Positions 1 to 8,318 of a DNA stretch of 49,660 nt are shown here, one piece after another (position 1 is the first letter of the stretch; every line of letters starts with the position of its first letter). The stretch covers positions 1,870,274 through 1,919,933 of the forward strand of contig NZ_LGRA01000021.1 in the NCBI RefSeq assembly GCF_003116095.1, in the 5' to 3' direction. The DNA is from Azospirillum sp. TSO35-2. Its GTDB lineage: Bacteria; Pseudomonadota; Alphaproteobacteria; Azospirillales; Azospirillaceae. Under the pieces are notes generated by a model. That model ran no database searches, was not told where the DNA came from, and saw only the letters and a list, made by a program, of their open reading frames with translations. Position numbers and translations under genes: made by a program.

Positions 1-945
1 GTCGGAATCGTCGGGGCGGGGTTCGTCGGCAGCACCGCCGCCTTCACCATCGTGACCACCGGGGCCGCCAGCGAGGTCGTGCTGGTCGACGCGAACGAGG
101 CGCTGGCCCAGGCCCAGGCCCAGGACATCGCCCACGCCGTGCCCTTCACCCACGCCGTCACCGTGCGCGCCGGCGGCTATCCGGCGCTGGAGGGGGCCGG
201 GGTGGTCGTGCTGTCGGCCGGCGTGGCGCAGCGGCCGGGCGAGACCCGGCTGGACCTGCTGGAGCGCAACGCCAAGATCTTCGGCGCCATCATCCCGGAG
301 GTGCTGAAGGCCGCCCCCGACGCGGTGCTGCTGGTCGCCAGCAACCCGGTGGACGTGATGACGCAGATCGCCACCCGGATCAGCGGCTTGCCGCGCTGCC
401 GGGTCATCGGTTCCGGCACGGTTCTGGACACCGCGCGCTTCCGCGCCCTGCTGGCCGACCGGCTGGGGGTGACGCCGCGTTCGGTCCATGCCCATGTCGT
501 CGGCGAGCATGGCGACTCGGAGGTTCTGCTGTGGTCGAGCGCCACGGTGGCCGGCCTGCCGGTGGAACGCGCCGCCGCACAGCTCCACCGCCCGCTGACG
601 GCGGAGGACCGCGCCGCCATCGACGAGGGGGTGCGCCGCGCCGCCTACCGCATCATCAACGGCAAGGGTCACACCGCCTTCGGCATCGGCGGCGGGCTGG
701 CGCGGCTGGTGGCGGCGATCGGCGCCGACGAACGGATGGTGGCGACCTGCGCCATGCTGAACGACGACGTCGCCGGGGTGCCGCAGGTGGTGCTGTCGCT
801 GCCGCGGGTGATCGGATCCTCCGGCGTGCTCGACACCATCCTGCCCGACCTGTCGGCGGAGGAGGAAGCGGCGCTGCGCCACAGCGCCGGCATCCTGAAG
901 GAGGCGGCCGACGGGGTCGAACAGCGGATGGGCTGGACCCGTTGA
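1..945 (+). CDS. ldh: L-lactate dehydrogenase, 5' end cut by window edge
   Basis: NAD-dependent L-lactate dehydrogenase, interconverting pyruvate and lactate in the cytoplasm. The reading frame is open from base 1, so only a few N-terminal codons are missing. The Rossmann motif GAGFVG sits at the very start. The loop AGVAQRPGETRLD carries Gln where malate dehydrogenases have Arg, which favours lactate as substrate. The conserved GSGTVLDTARFR segment supplies the Asp and the substrate-binding Arg, and VVGEHGDSEV holds the catalytic His. The 315 codons present fit the usual length of about 310-320 residues. It ends 7 bp before the convergent LysR gene. The family call is firm; the substrate call rests on the Gln. 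Confidence 0.93.
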   Translation, partial: VGIVGAGFVGSTAAFTIVTTGAASEVVLVDANEALAQAQAQDIAHAVPFTHAVTVRAGGYPALEGAGVVVLSAGVAQRPGETRLDLLERNAKIFGAIIPEVLKAAPDAVLLVASNPVDVMTQIATRISGLPRCRVIGSGTVLDTARFRALLADRLGVTPRSVHAHVVGEHGDSEVLLWSSATVAGLPVERAAAQLHRPLTAEDRAAIDEGVRRAAYRIINGKGHTAFGIGGGLARLVAAIGADERMVATCAMLNDDVAGVPQVVLSLPRVIGSSGVLDTILPDLSAEEEAALRHSAGILKEAADGVEQRMGWTR

Positions 946-952
946 CCGCGCA

Positions 953-1843
953 TCACCCGATATGCGCGGTCAGCCCGGCGGCCAGCGCGTCGAACACGGC
1001 GCGGCAGCGGGGGGTGGAGCGCAGATCCTCGTGCATGGCGATCCACACCCCCATCGGCAGATCGAACGCGTCGGCCAGGACCCGGACCAGATCGGGCGCC
1101 CGCCGCGCCAGCGGGACCTGACAGATGCCGATGCCGAAACCGGCCTCGATGGCGGCGAACTGGGCGAGGTGACTGTCGGTGCGCAGGGCGAAGCGGGGCA
1201 AGGCCATCTCCGGCGCCCGTCGGATCAGGGCGCGGATGTCCGGCGTCTCGCGGTCGAAGCCGATCAGGCTGTGGCCGTCGAGGTCGGCGAGCCGCCGCGG
1301 CTCGCCGTGACGGTCGAGGTAGCGGCGGTGGGCGTGCAGCCCCAGGGCGATGGCACCGACCCGCCGGACCACCAGGGCCTGCTGGTCCGGCTCCACCATG
1401 CGGACGGCGACATCGGCGTCGCGTTGCAGCAGGTTGTCCACCGCGTTGGACAGCACCAGCTCGACCTCCAGCGCCGGGTGCCGCGCCCGCAGTTCGGCCA
1501 GGATCGCCGGGAGGATGCGGGCGCCCACCACCTCGCTGGCGGTGACCCGCACCGTGCCGCGCACCTCCGCGCCCCAGCCGGACGCCGTGCGCCACAGGGC
1601 GGACGCCGCGGCGTCCAGCGCCTCGGCCTGGGGTTTCAGCGCCAGGGCGGCATCGGTCGGATCCAGCCCGCGCGGCGAGCGGACGAACAGCGACCCACCC
1701 ACCGCCTCCTCCAGCGCCGCGACATGGCGGGCCAGCGTCGGCTGGGTCAGGCCCAGCGCGCGCGCCGCCGCCGACAGCGACCCTTCGCGGATCACCGCCA
1801 GGAAGCTGCGGTAGAGGTCCCAGCTGGGCGGCGCCTGGTTCAT
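953..1843 (-). CDS. LysR family transcriptional regulator
   Basis: DNA-binding regulator of 296 aa. Residues 1-60 form the winged helix-turn-helix, with the recognition segment SLSAAARALGLTQPTLARHV followed by the typical FVRSPRGL turn. The rest is a periplasmic-binding-protein-like effector domain (VRVTASEVVGARILPAIL onward). The frame stays open upstream to 2098, but family homology begins at MNQAPPSWDLYRSFL, so the ATG at 1843 is chosen. The gene is divergent from the epimerase at 1936 with 92 bp between them, the usual arrangement of a LysR regulator and its target. I infer that it controls that gene. The effector is unknown. Confidence 0.9.
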   Translation of the reverse strand: MNQAPPSWDLYRSFLAVIREGSLSAAARALGLTQPTLARHVAALEEAVGGSLFVRSPRGLDPTDAALALKPQAEALDAAASALWRTASGWGAEVRGTVRVTASEVVGARILPAILAELRARHPALEVELVLSNAVDNLLQRDADVAVRMVEPDQQALVVRRVGAIALGLHAHRRYLDRHGEPRRLADLDGHSLIGFDRETPDIRALIRRAPEMALPRFALRTDSHLAQFAAIEAGFGIGICQVPLARRAPDLVRVLADAFDLPMGVWIAMHEDLRSTPRCRAVFDALAAGLTAHIG

Positions 1844-1935
1844 CGATTTCAGTATAGCCACTCGACGGAGTTCGACAATTCCGTTCAGCCGGCCGCGCCG
1901 CCATCCTCGCTCCATCGACACCGACGGAGGATGAC
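1844..1935. promoter_or_regulatory. Divergent promoter region between LysR gene and epimerase
   Basis: A 92-bp intergenic region between divergent starts. It is less GC-rich near 1848-1885 than its surroundings, as expected of promoters and a LysR operator. A Shine-Dalgarno-like GGAGGA lies at 1925-1930 just before the epimerase ATG at 1936. I cannot name a single operator with certainty. Confidence 0.4.
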
Positions 1936-2994
1936 ATGGACGCGCACGGGACCAAGGAGAGGCGCACCGCGCTGGTGCTCGGGGCCACGGGCGGCATCGG
2001 CGGCGCGATGGCACGGGCGCTGGCGGCGCGCGGCTGGTCGGTGCGCGGCCTGCGCCGCAAGCCGGCGGACGCCGCCGGGCCGCCGGGGATCGCTCCATCG
2101 GGCATCGCCTGGAGCGTCGGCGACGCGCTGAACCCCGCCGACGTCGCGGCCGCCGCGGAGGGGGCGTCGCTGATCGTCCACGCCGTCAACCCGCCGGGGT
2201 ACCGGGACTGGGACCGGCTGGTGCTGCCGATGCTGGACAGCAGCATCGCGGCGGCCCGCGCCAACCGCGCCCGCATCCTGCTGCCGGGCACCGTCTACAA
2301 TTACGGGCCGGACGTCTTTCCACTGATCGACGAGACCGCGGCGCAGAACCCGGTTTCCCGCAAGGGGGCGATCCGGGTGGCGATGGAACGCCGCCTGCAC
2401 CGCGCGGTCGATGACGGGGCACGGCTGCTGATCCTGCGCGCCGGCGACTTCTTCGGTCCCCATGCCGGCAACAGCTGGTTCGCGCAGGGGCTGCTGACGC
2501 CGGGACGCCCGCTGAACCGCATCAACCGGCCGGGGCGGCCGGGCGTCGGCCACCAGTGGGCCTATCTGCCCGACGTGGCGGAGACGGCGATGCGGCTGCT
2601 CGACCGCGAGGCGGAGTTGGGGGACGCCGCGACCTTCCACATGGACGGGCAGTGGGACGCGGACGGCGACCGCATGATCGCGGCCATCGCGCACGCCATG
2701 GCGCAGGCCGGCGGCAAGCCCGACCTGCCGGTCCGGCGAATGCCCTGGTGGCTGCTGCGGCTGGCGTCGCCGGTCGTGCCGCTGTTCCGGGAACTGAACG
2801 AGATGCGCTATCTGTGGGAACGGCCGGTGCGGCTGGACAACCGCCGTCTCCTGGCCTTCCTGGGCGAGGAGCCGCGCACGCCGCTGGACGTTGCGGTGCG
2901 CCGCACCCTGGCCGGGCTGGGCCACCTCCCCAACCAGCCGGCGGACGCGCCGGAGGCGGAGAGGTGGACCTTGAGCCAGACGACCGGAGGTTAG
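1936..2994 (+). CDS. NAD(P)-dependent epimerase/dehydratase (extended SDR family)
   Basis: A 352-aa Rossmann-fold enzyme of the atypical or extended short-chain dehydrogenase family. The nucleotide motif GATGGIGG lies at about residues 17-24, followed by an Arg-rich strand end (RGLRRK) that suggests NADP preference. LPGTVYNYGPD near residue 120 matches the active-site Ser/Thr-Tyr region of epimerase-like proteins. Substrate is not evident. It is divergent from the LysR gene, which probably regulates it. It meets the pyrophosphatase gene tail to tail, the two stop codons overlapping at 2991-2994, with no terminator between them. Confidence 0.82.
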   Translation: MDAHGTKERRTALVLGATGGIGGAMARALAARGWSVRGLRRKPADAAGPPGIAPSGIAWSVGDALNPADVAAAAEGASLIVHAVNPPGYRDWDRLVLPMLDSSIAAARANRARILLPGTVYNYGPDVFPLIDETAAQNPVSRKGAIRVAMERRLHRAVDDGARLLILRAGDFFGPHAGNSWFAQGLLTPGRPLNRINRPGRPGVGHQWAYLPDVAETAMRLLDREAELGDAATFHMDGQWDADGDRMIAAIAHAMAQAGGKPDLPVRRMPWWLLRLASPVVPLFRELNEMRYLWERPVRLDNRRLLAFLGEEPRTPLDVAVRRTLAGLGHLPNQPADAPEAERWTLSQTTGG

Positions 2995-3548
2995 ATCACC
3001 GGGCCCGGGGTGCCCTTGTTCGCCTCGAGGGCGCGGGCCAGGCCTTCTTCGATCTTCTTGGCGGCGGCTTCGGCGTCGCCCCAGCCGCGGATCTTCACCC
3101 ACTTGTTCTTCTCGAGATCCTTGTAGTGCTCGAAGAAGTGGGCAATCTGCTCGGTCAGGATCGACGGCAGGTCGGTGTAGTTCTTCACGTCGGTGTAGAA
3201 CGGGTGCAGCTTGTCCACCGGCACCGCGATCAGCTTCTCGTCCTCGCCGCCTTCATCCTCCATGAAGAGGACGCCGATCGGACGCGAGCGCAGCACCGCA
3301 CCCGGCACCACGGAATGCTGGCCGACGACGCAGACGTCGACCGGATCGCCGTCACCCGACAGGGTGTGCGGGATGAAGCCGTAGTTGCAGGGATAGAACA
3401 TCGCCGTGTGCAGGAAACGGTCGACGAACATCGCGCCCGATTCCTTGTCGACTTCATACTTCACCGGCTGGCCGCCGATCGGAATCTCGATGACGACGTT
3501 CACGTCCCAGGGCGGGTTCTTGCCCGCCGCAACCTTGCTCAAATCCAT
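2991..3548 (-). CDS. ppa: Inorganic pyrophosphatase
   Basis: Soluble family I inorganic pyrophosphatase of 185 aa, hydrolysing pyrophosphate to two phosphates and so driving biosynthetic reactions. The metal-binding signature DGDPVDVC is intact, preceded by the conserved YPCNYGFIPHT stretch, and IEIPIGGQPVKYEVDKESG gives the N-terminal active-site Glu and Lys residues. Length is typical for bacteria. The ATG at 3548 is preceded by GAAGGA about nine bases upstream. It appears to be a single-gene transcript with its own promoter. Confidence 0.97.
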   Translation of the reverse strand: MDLSKVAAGKNPPWDVNVVIEIPIGGQPVKYEVDKESGAMFVDRFLHTAMFYPCNYGFIPHTLSGDGDPVDVCVVGQHSVVPGAVLRSRPIGVLFMEDEGGEDEKLIAVPVDKLHPFYTDVKNYTDLPSILTEQIAHFFEHYKDLEKNKWVKIRGWGDAEAAAKKIEEGLARALEANKGTPGPVI

Positions 3549-3631
3549 GGTGTCACGTCCTTCGACTGGCGTATTCAGGGCACGTTCTTGGTTTTGGCGC
3601 CGATGCCCGCTCCGGCGCCTCGCGGGGCGGG

Positions 3632-3660
3632 AGTTTAGGCGGAACGCCGATCAAGGCCAA
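3632..3660 (-). promoter_or_regulatory. Candidate sigma-70 promoter of ppa
   Basis: On the minus strand TTGGCC (3660-3655) is separated by 17 bp from TAAACT (3637-3632), a reasonable -35/-10 pair. It predicts a leader of about 75-80 nt before the ppa ATG at 3548. This is inferred from sequence match only. Confidence 0.4.
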
Positions 3661-3713
3661 GAAACTTGCGTGGGCTCTTGCGCAGGTGCGGCAAAGCGGC
3701 AACCCTGACGGGG

Positions 3714-5552
3714 ATGACCCGCCTGTTCGCCCTGATCCTCGCCCTTCTGGCCCTGCTGCCGCCCCATCCGGCCGGTGCCGGCCCGGACACGGCCACCCAT
3801 GGACCCACCCACGGCATCGCCATGCACGGCGATCTGGCGCTGCCGCCCGGTTTCGCCGCCCTGCCCTACGTCAACCCGGAAGCACCGAAGGGCGGCACCA
3901 TCCGCCAAGCGGTGACCGGCAGCTTCGACAGCCTGAACCCGCACATCGTCAAGGGCGTGCCGGCGCTGGGACTGGGAAACGTCTTCGAGACGCTGCTGAC
4001 GCGGTCGTGGGACGAGCCCTTCTCGCTCTACGGCCTGCTGGCCGACCGGTTGGAGGTCGCCGACGACCGCTCCGCCGTCACCTTCCACATCGACGGGCGC
4101 GCGCGCTGGCACGACGGGACGCCGGTGACCGCCGACGACGTGCTGTTCTCGCTGGCGGTGCAGCGCGAACACGGCACCCCCAACCGCCGGCTGTTCTACG
4201 CCAAGGTGACCAGGGCCGAGGCGCTCGATCCCCGCACGGTGCGCTTCGCCTTCGCCGCAAATCCGGACGGCGGCATCGACCGCGAGATGCCGCTGCTGAT
4301 GGGGCTGATGCCGATCCATTCCAAGGCGTGGTGGGCGGACAAGACCTTCAACCGCACGACGCTGGAGCCGATCATGGGCAGCGGCCCCTACCGGGTGGCG
4401 TCGGTCGATCCCGGCCGCCGCATCGTCTACGAGCGGGTGCCCGACTATTGGGGCCGCGACCTGCCGATCCGGGTCGGCCAGTTCAACGCCGACCGGCTGG
4501 AGTTCGACTATTACCGCGACGATGCGGTGGCGCTGGAGGCGTTCAAGGCCGGCCAGGGCGACGTCCGTTTCGAAAGCGACCCGGCAAAATGGGCGACCGG
4601 CTACGACGGGCCGGCCCTGCGCGACGGGCGCATCCTGCGCGAGGAGCTGCCGAACAGGCGGCCCGAACCGGCGCGCGGCCTGATCTTCAACACCCGCCGG
4701 CCGCTGTTCGCCGATGTGCGGGTGCGCCGCGCGCTGGCGATGGTGACCGATGTCGACTGGATCGGGCGCAACCTGTTCCACGGGCTGCTGACCCGCACCG
4801 CCAGCTACTACCCCAACTCCGAACTCGCCGCCCGCGGCCTGCCGCAGGGCGAGGAGTTGCGGGCGCTGGAGCCCTTCCGCAACCGGCTGCCGCCGGCGCT
4901 GTTCACCGAGCCCTTCACGCTGCCCGCCACGGCGGCCGCCACGGCGACCGATGGTGGTGGTGGAACGACGACGGCCTTGCGGGCCAACCGCCGCGCCGCG
5001 CTGCGGCTGTTGGAGGAGGCCGGCTGGCGGGTGCGCGACGGCCGGCTGACCGACGCGGCCGGAAACCGTTTCGCTTTCGAAATTATCCTCGCCGATCCGT
5101 CGGACGAGCGGGTGGCGCTGGAGTTCGCCCGCGCGCTGGAGCCGCTGGGCATCGCCGCGTCGGTGCGGACGGTGGACAGCGCGCAGTTCCAGGCCCGGCT
5201 GGAACGTTTCGATTTCGATATGACCATGCGCTGGTGGGCGTCCACCCTGTCGCCGGGCAACGAGCAGCTTTATTATTTCGGTTCCGACGCCGCCGGGCAG
5301 GAGGGCAGCCGGAACCTCGCCGGCATCCGCGACCCGGTGGTCGACGCACTCGCCCGCTCCATCGCCGCGGCGACGACGCGGGCGGAACTGGTCGGCCGGG
5401 TGCGGGCGCTGGACCGGGTGCTGCTGTGGGGGCATTACATGGTGCCGCTGTTCCACAGCCCGGTCGACCGCATCGCCCATTGGTCGAGGCTGCACCGCCC
5501 GGCGGTCACGCCGCTGTACGGGGCGATGGTTGACACGTGGTGGGTGGAGTAG
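3714..5552 (+). CDS. Periplasmic extracellular solute-binding protein, family 5 (YejA-like)
   Basis: A 612-aa ABC transporter binding protein for peptide-like substrates. The ATG at 3714 gives a clean signal peptide (MTRLFALILALLALLPPHPAGA), so it is preferred over a TTG 48 bp upstream that would bury it. Family features are the YVNPEAPKGGTIRQAVTGSFDSLNPH opening, the RWHDGTPVTADDVLFSL segment and IMGSGPYRV. The length and the PEAPKGG motif resemble YejA-type oligopeptide/microcin C binding proteins more than DppA. A low-complexity Ala/Thr/Gly stretch (about residues 408-425) looks like a surface insertion. No permease or ATPase genes adjoin it, so it is an orphan in this window. Confidence 0.87.
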   Translation: MTRLFALILALLALLPPHPAGAGPDTATHGPTHGIAMHGDLALPPGFAALPYVNPEAPKGGTIRQAVTGSFDSLNPHIVKGVPALGLGNVFETLLTRSWDEPFSLYGLLADRLEVADDRSAVTFHIDGRARWHDGTPVTADDVLFSLAVQREHGTPNRRLFYAKVTRAEALDPRTVRFAFAANPDGGIDREMPLLMGLMPIHSKAWWADKTFNRTTLEPIMGSGPYRVASVDPGRRIVYERVPDYWGRDLPIRVGQFNADRLEFDYYRDDAVALEAFKAGQGDVRFESDPAKWATGYDGPALRDGRILREELPNRRPEPARGLIFNTRRPLFADVRVRRALAMVTDVDWIGRNLFHGLLTRTASYYPNSELAARGLPQGEELRALEPFRNRLPPALFTEPFTLPATAAATATDGGGGTTTALRANRRAALRLLEEAGWRVRDGRLTDAAGNRFAFEIILADPSDERVALEFARALEPLGIAASVRTVDSAQFQARLERFDFDMTMRWWASTLSPGNEQLYYFGSDAAGQEGSRNLAGIRDPVVDALARSIAAATTRAELVGRVRALDRVLLWGHYMVPLFHSPVDRIAHWSRLHRPAVTPLYGAMVDTWWVE

Positions 5553-5575
5553 GGGCGCCTTGACCAAGGCCCCCC
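5551..5575. terminator. Possible hairpin between convergent genes
   Basis: GGGGCGCCTT pairs with AAGGCCCCCC around a GACC loop with one C-C mismatch. It lies exactly between the convergent solute-binding protein and EI genes. Neither strand shows a convincing U-tract, so it may be only a weak or factor-dependent terminator. Confidence 0.3.
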
Positions 5576-5593
5576 TGCTCCTGACCCGATCCG

Positions 5594-7453
5594 TCAGATG
5601 GTCGCGTTGAAGTCGTCCAGCAGGGTGGCGATCCGCCCGCTGTCGCTCTGGTCCATGATGACGCGGGCGCGGCGGCTCGCCTCCATCAGGTCCATCGCAC
5701 GGATGCGCTTCTTCACCGCCGGCACCGCCAGCGGCGCCATCGACAGCTCGCGCACGCCCAGCCCCAGCAGCAGCGCGCTGTAGCGCGGGTCGCCGGCGAT
5801 CTCGCCACAGACCGACACCGTGATGCGGGCGCGCAACGCCGCTTCGATGGTGAACTGGATCAGGCGGAGCACCGCCGGGTGCAGCGGGTCGTACAGCGTC
5901 GCGACCTGTTCGTCGGCGCGGTCGATCGCCAGCGTGTACTGGGTCAGGTCGTTGGTGCCGATGGCGAAGAAATCGGCGGCGTAGGCCAGCGCGTCGGCCG
6001 ACAGCGCCGCCCCCGGCACCTCCACCATCACCCCCACCGGCGGCAGCGGATCGGCGATGGCCACGCCGCGGCGGCGCAGGCGGCGGGCGACCTGCCCCAT
6101 CACCTCGCGCACCTTCTGCACCTCGGCGACCGAGCCGATCATCGGCAACAGGATGCGCAGCGGCCCGTGGGCGCCCGCCCGCAGCATGGCGGCGAGCTGG
6201 GTTTCCAGCAGCTTCGGTTCCCGCAACCCCAGCCGGATGGCGCGCAGGCCGAGCGCCGGGTTGGCCGGCTCGCCATAGCGCCCGGCCATCCAGCCGGCCA
6301 GCTTCTCGCCGCCCAGATCCATGGTGCGGGCGGTGACGGTGCGGCCGCCCATCCCCTCGACCATGGTGCGCAGCTCGGCGTACTGCTCGTCCTCGTCGGG
6401 CAGATGGTCGCGGTTCATGAACATGAACTCGGTCCGCAGCAGGCCGATGCCCTGGGCACCGTGCTCCAGCGCGTGTTCCAGGTCGCGGGGCAGTTCCAGA
6501 TTGGCCATCAGGGTGACGGCGGTGCCATCGCGGGTGATGGCGGGCAGCTTGCGCAAGCTCTTCAACCCCTGGCGCTCGCGTTCGCGGGCGGCACGGCGGG
6601 CGCTGTAGTCGGCCAGCACCTCGGCCGGCGGATCGACCAGAACGCGGCCCTGGAGCCCGTCGACGATCACCGTGACGCCGTTGCGCACGCCGCTCAGCAG
6701 GCCGGGCGCGCCCAGCACCGCCGGCAGGCCGAGCGAGCGGGCGAGGATCGCCGTGTGCCCCTCCGCCCCGCCGAGCACGGTGGCGAAGCCGCCGATCGTG
6801 TTGGGGTCGAGCAGGGCGGTGTCGGCGGGGGTCAGCTCCTCCGCCAGGATGATGGTGCCGGGCGGCAGGGTGCTGAAGGCCCGGTATTCCTGCTTCAGCA
6901 GGTTGCGGGTCAGCCGGCGGCCGACCTCGCGGATGTCGTCGATGCGCCCGGCCAGATAGGCGTCGTCCATGCCGGCGAAGGTGGCGGCGATGGCGGCGAT
7001 CTCCGCCTGGATGGCGGCCTCGGCGTTGATGCGGTCCTGCTTGATCCGCTGCTCCACCCCGCGGGTCAGGCGCGAGTTGGTGACCATCGACAGGTGGGCG
7101 TCCAGCAGGAAGCCGATCTCCTCCGACGCCGAGTCGGGCAGGACCAGCGCCTTGCTCTTCAGCTTCTTGATCTGGCGCCGCGCCTTGGTGGCCGCCTCGT
7201 TGAAGCGCGCGACCTCGGCCTCGACCGCGTCGGCGGCGATCGGGTATTCGGGGATGTTGACCGACCCGCTTTCCACCACATGGGCGGGGCCGATGGCGAT
7301 GCCGGGCGACACGCCCAGGCCGCGGAAGGCGCGCGTGGAGCCGCCCAGGCTTTCGCCCGGGGTCGCGCCGGATCCGCCGCCACGGTCGGGGCTGGCGACG
7401 GGACCACCCGCGGAACCGGTCATCGGGCCGGTGGGGGGCGTATCACTCTTCAT
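5594..7453 (-). CDS. ptsP: PTS enzyme I (phosphoenolpyruvate-protein phosphotransferase)
   Basis: Enzyme I of the phosphotransferase system, 619 aa, passing phosphate from PEP to HPr. About 40 residues of Gly/Ser/Pro-rich N-terminal extension precede the EI N-domain (GLGVSPGIAIGPA). The phosphohistidine is His233 in GGAEGHTAILARSLGLPAV. The C-terminal PEP-binding barrel shows GIGLLRTEFMFMNRD, GVMVEVPGAAL, FFAIGTNDLTQYT and the active Cys in SVCGEIAGD. No GAF domain is present, unlike canonical PtsP of the nitrogen PTS, so the symbol could equally be ptsI. Its start overlaps the end of the HPr gene by 11 bp, showing translational coupling. Confidence 0.95.
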   Translation of the reverse strand: MKSDTPPTGPMTGSAGGPVASPDRGGGSGATPGESLGGSTRAFRGLGVSPGIAIGPAHVVESGSVNIPEYPIAADAVEAEVARFNEAATKARRQIKKLKSKALVLPDSASEEIGFLLDAHLSMVTNSRLTRGVEQRIKQDRINAEAAIQAEIAAIAATFAGMDDAYLAGRIDDIREVGRRLTRNLLKQEYRAFSTLPPGTIILAEELTPADTALLDPNTIGGFATVLGGAEGHTAILARSLGLPAVLGAPGLLSGVRNGVTVIVDGLQGRVLVDPPAEVLADYSARRAARERERQGLKSLRKLPAITRDGTAVTLMANLELPRDLEHALEHGAQGIGLLRTEFMFMNRDHLPDEDEQYAELRTMVEGMGGRTVTARTMDLGGEKLAGWMAGRYGEPANPALGLRAIRLGLREPKLLETQLAAMLRAGAHGPLRILLPMIGSVAEVQKVREVMGQVARRLRRRGVAIADPLPPVGVMVEVPGAALSADALAYAADFFAIGTNDLTQYTLAIDRADEQVATLYDPLHPAVLRLIQFTIEAALRARITVSVCGEIAGDPRYSALLLGLGVRELSMAPLAVPAVKKRIRAMDLMEASRRARVIMDQSDSGRIATLLDDFNATI

Positions 7454-7751
7454 CGAACTTACGATTGATCAGGTCCAGCAACGCCGCCATCGCCTCGTCG
7501 GCCTGGGCGCCCAGCGCCCGCAGTTCCACCGTGGTGCCGGGGCCGGCGGCCAGCATCATCAGCCCCATGATCGATTCGCCGGACACGACGGACTCGCCGC
7601 GGCGCACCGAGATCTCGGCGTCGAAGGTGGCGACCAGCTTGACGAACTTGGCCGAGGCGCGGGCGTGCAGGCCACGTTGGTTGGTGATGGTGGCGGTGCG
7701 GCGGATTTCGCCGTCGGCGCCGGTGGCGGCCGTATCGTCGGGGTTGCTCAT
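7443..7751 (-). CDS. ptsH: HPr phosphocarrier protein
   Basis: Small phosphocarrier of 102 aa. The EI-dependent phosphorylation site is His29 in NQRGLHARASAKFV. The HprK target Ser60 lies in VVSGESIMGLMMLAA, equivalent to Ser46 of classical HPr. Both sites are intact, matching the presence of EI and HprK in the same block. About 17 residues of polar N-terminal extension precede the fold. It lies 10 bp after the EIIA gene and overlaps EI by 11 bp. Confidence 0.96.
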   Translation of the reverse strand: MSNPDDTAATGADGEIRRTATITNQRGLHARASAKFVKLVATFDAEISVRRGESVVSGESIMGLMMLAAGPGTTVELRALGAQADEAMAALLDLINRKFDEE

Positions 7752-7761
7752 CGCGAAAGGC

Positions 7762-8160
7762 TCAATCCGACAGCAGGGTGGAGGCGACGTTGATGTATTT
7801 CTGGCCGGCGTCGCGGGCGGCGATCACCGACTTGTCCAGCGGCTCGGTCTTGCGCACGCTGGCCAGCTTGATCAGCATCGGCAGGTTGACGCCGGCGATC
7901 ACCTCCACCTTCGCCTTGTCCATGATGGAGATGGCAAGGTTGGACGGCGTGCCGCCGAACATGTCGGTCAGCACCACCACGCCCGCCCCGTCGTCGACCT
8001 CCGCCACGGAGTTCAGGATGTCCTGGCGGCGCTGCTCCATGTCGTCGTCCGGACCGATGCACACCGCGCGCACCTGCTGCTGTTCACCCACCACATGGAA
8101 CAGCGCGGCGATGAACTCCTCGGCCAGCCGTCCGTGGGTGACAAGAACCATACCGATCAT
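7762..8160 (-). CDS. PTS EIIA component, mannose family
   Basis: Stand-alone EIIA-Man protein of 132 aa. It opens MIGMVLVTHGRLAEEF, so the phosphohistidine is His9; the FGGTPSNLA motif near residues 69-77 is typical of the mannose/sorbose EIIA fold. No EIIB, EIIC or EIID gene is nearby, so it probably acts as a regulatory phosphate acceptor from HPr, as in other alphaproteobacteria. The ATG at 8160 is chosen because homology starts there and AAGGA lies just upstream; the frame is open a further 38 codons but non-homologous. A 9-bp tandem repeat abuts the Shine-Dalgarno. Confidence 0.94.
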   Translation of the reverse strand: MIGMVLVTHGRLAEEFIAALFHVVGEQQQVRAVCIGPDDDMEQRRQDILNSVAEVDDGAGVVVLTDMFGGTPSNLAISIMDKAKVEVIAGVNLPMLIKLASVRKTEPLDKSVIAARDAGQKYINVASTLLSD

Positions 8161-8171
8161 CGGACATCCTT

Positions 8172-8207
8172 CAAGGTTGGCAAGGTTGGCAAGGTCGGCA
8201 AGGTCGG
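8172..8207. repeat. Four tandem 9-bp repeats in the EIIA leader
   Basis: CAAGGTTGG occurs at 8172-8180 and 8181-8189, then CAAGGTCGG at 8190-8198 and 8199-8207. On the transcribed minus strand each unit contains ACCTT, complementary to the AAGG of the EIIA Shine-Dalgarno that directly follows the array. The region is non-coding, lying between the rapZ stop (8319) and the EIIA ATG (8160). Confidence 0.85.
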
Positions 8208-8318
8208 GCCCTCCCCGGACACCTGCGCCAAGGCTTGCACCGCGCCGCCGGCCATGCCTGTGCCCACATCGCATCTGGATCGTTGGTTGGACGTATGATC
8301 GTCAAGGCGCAATTTGCA

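Noticed and set aside
1844..2098. N-terminal extension of the LysR regulator
   Set aside because: The frame is open for 85 more codons, but they are Arg/Pro/Ala-rich, overlap the divergent gene, and precede the usual LysR start.
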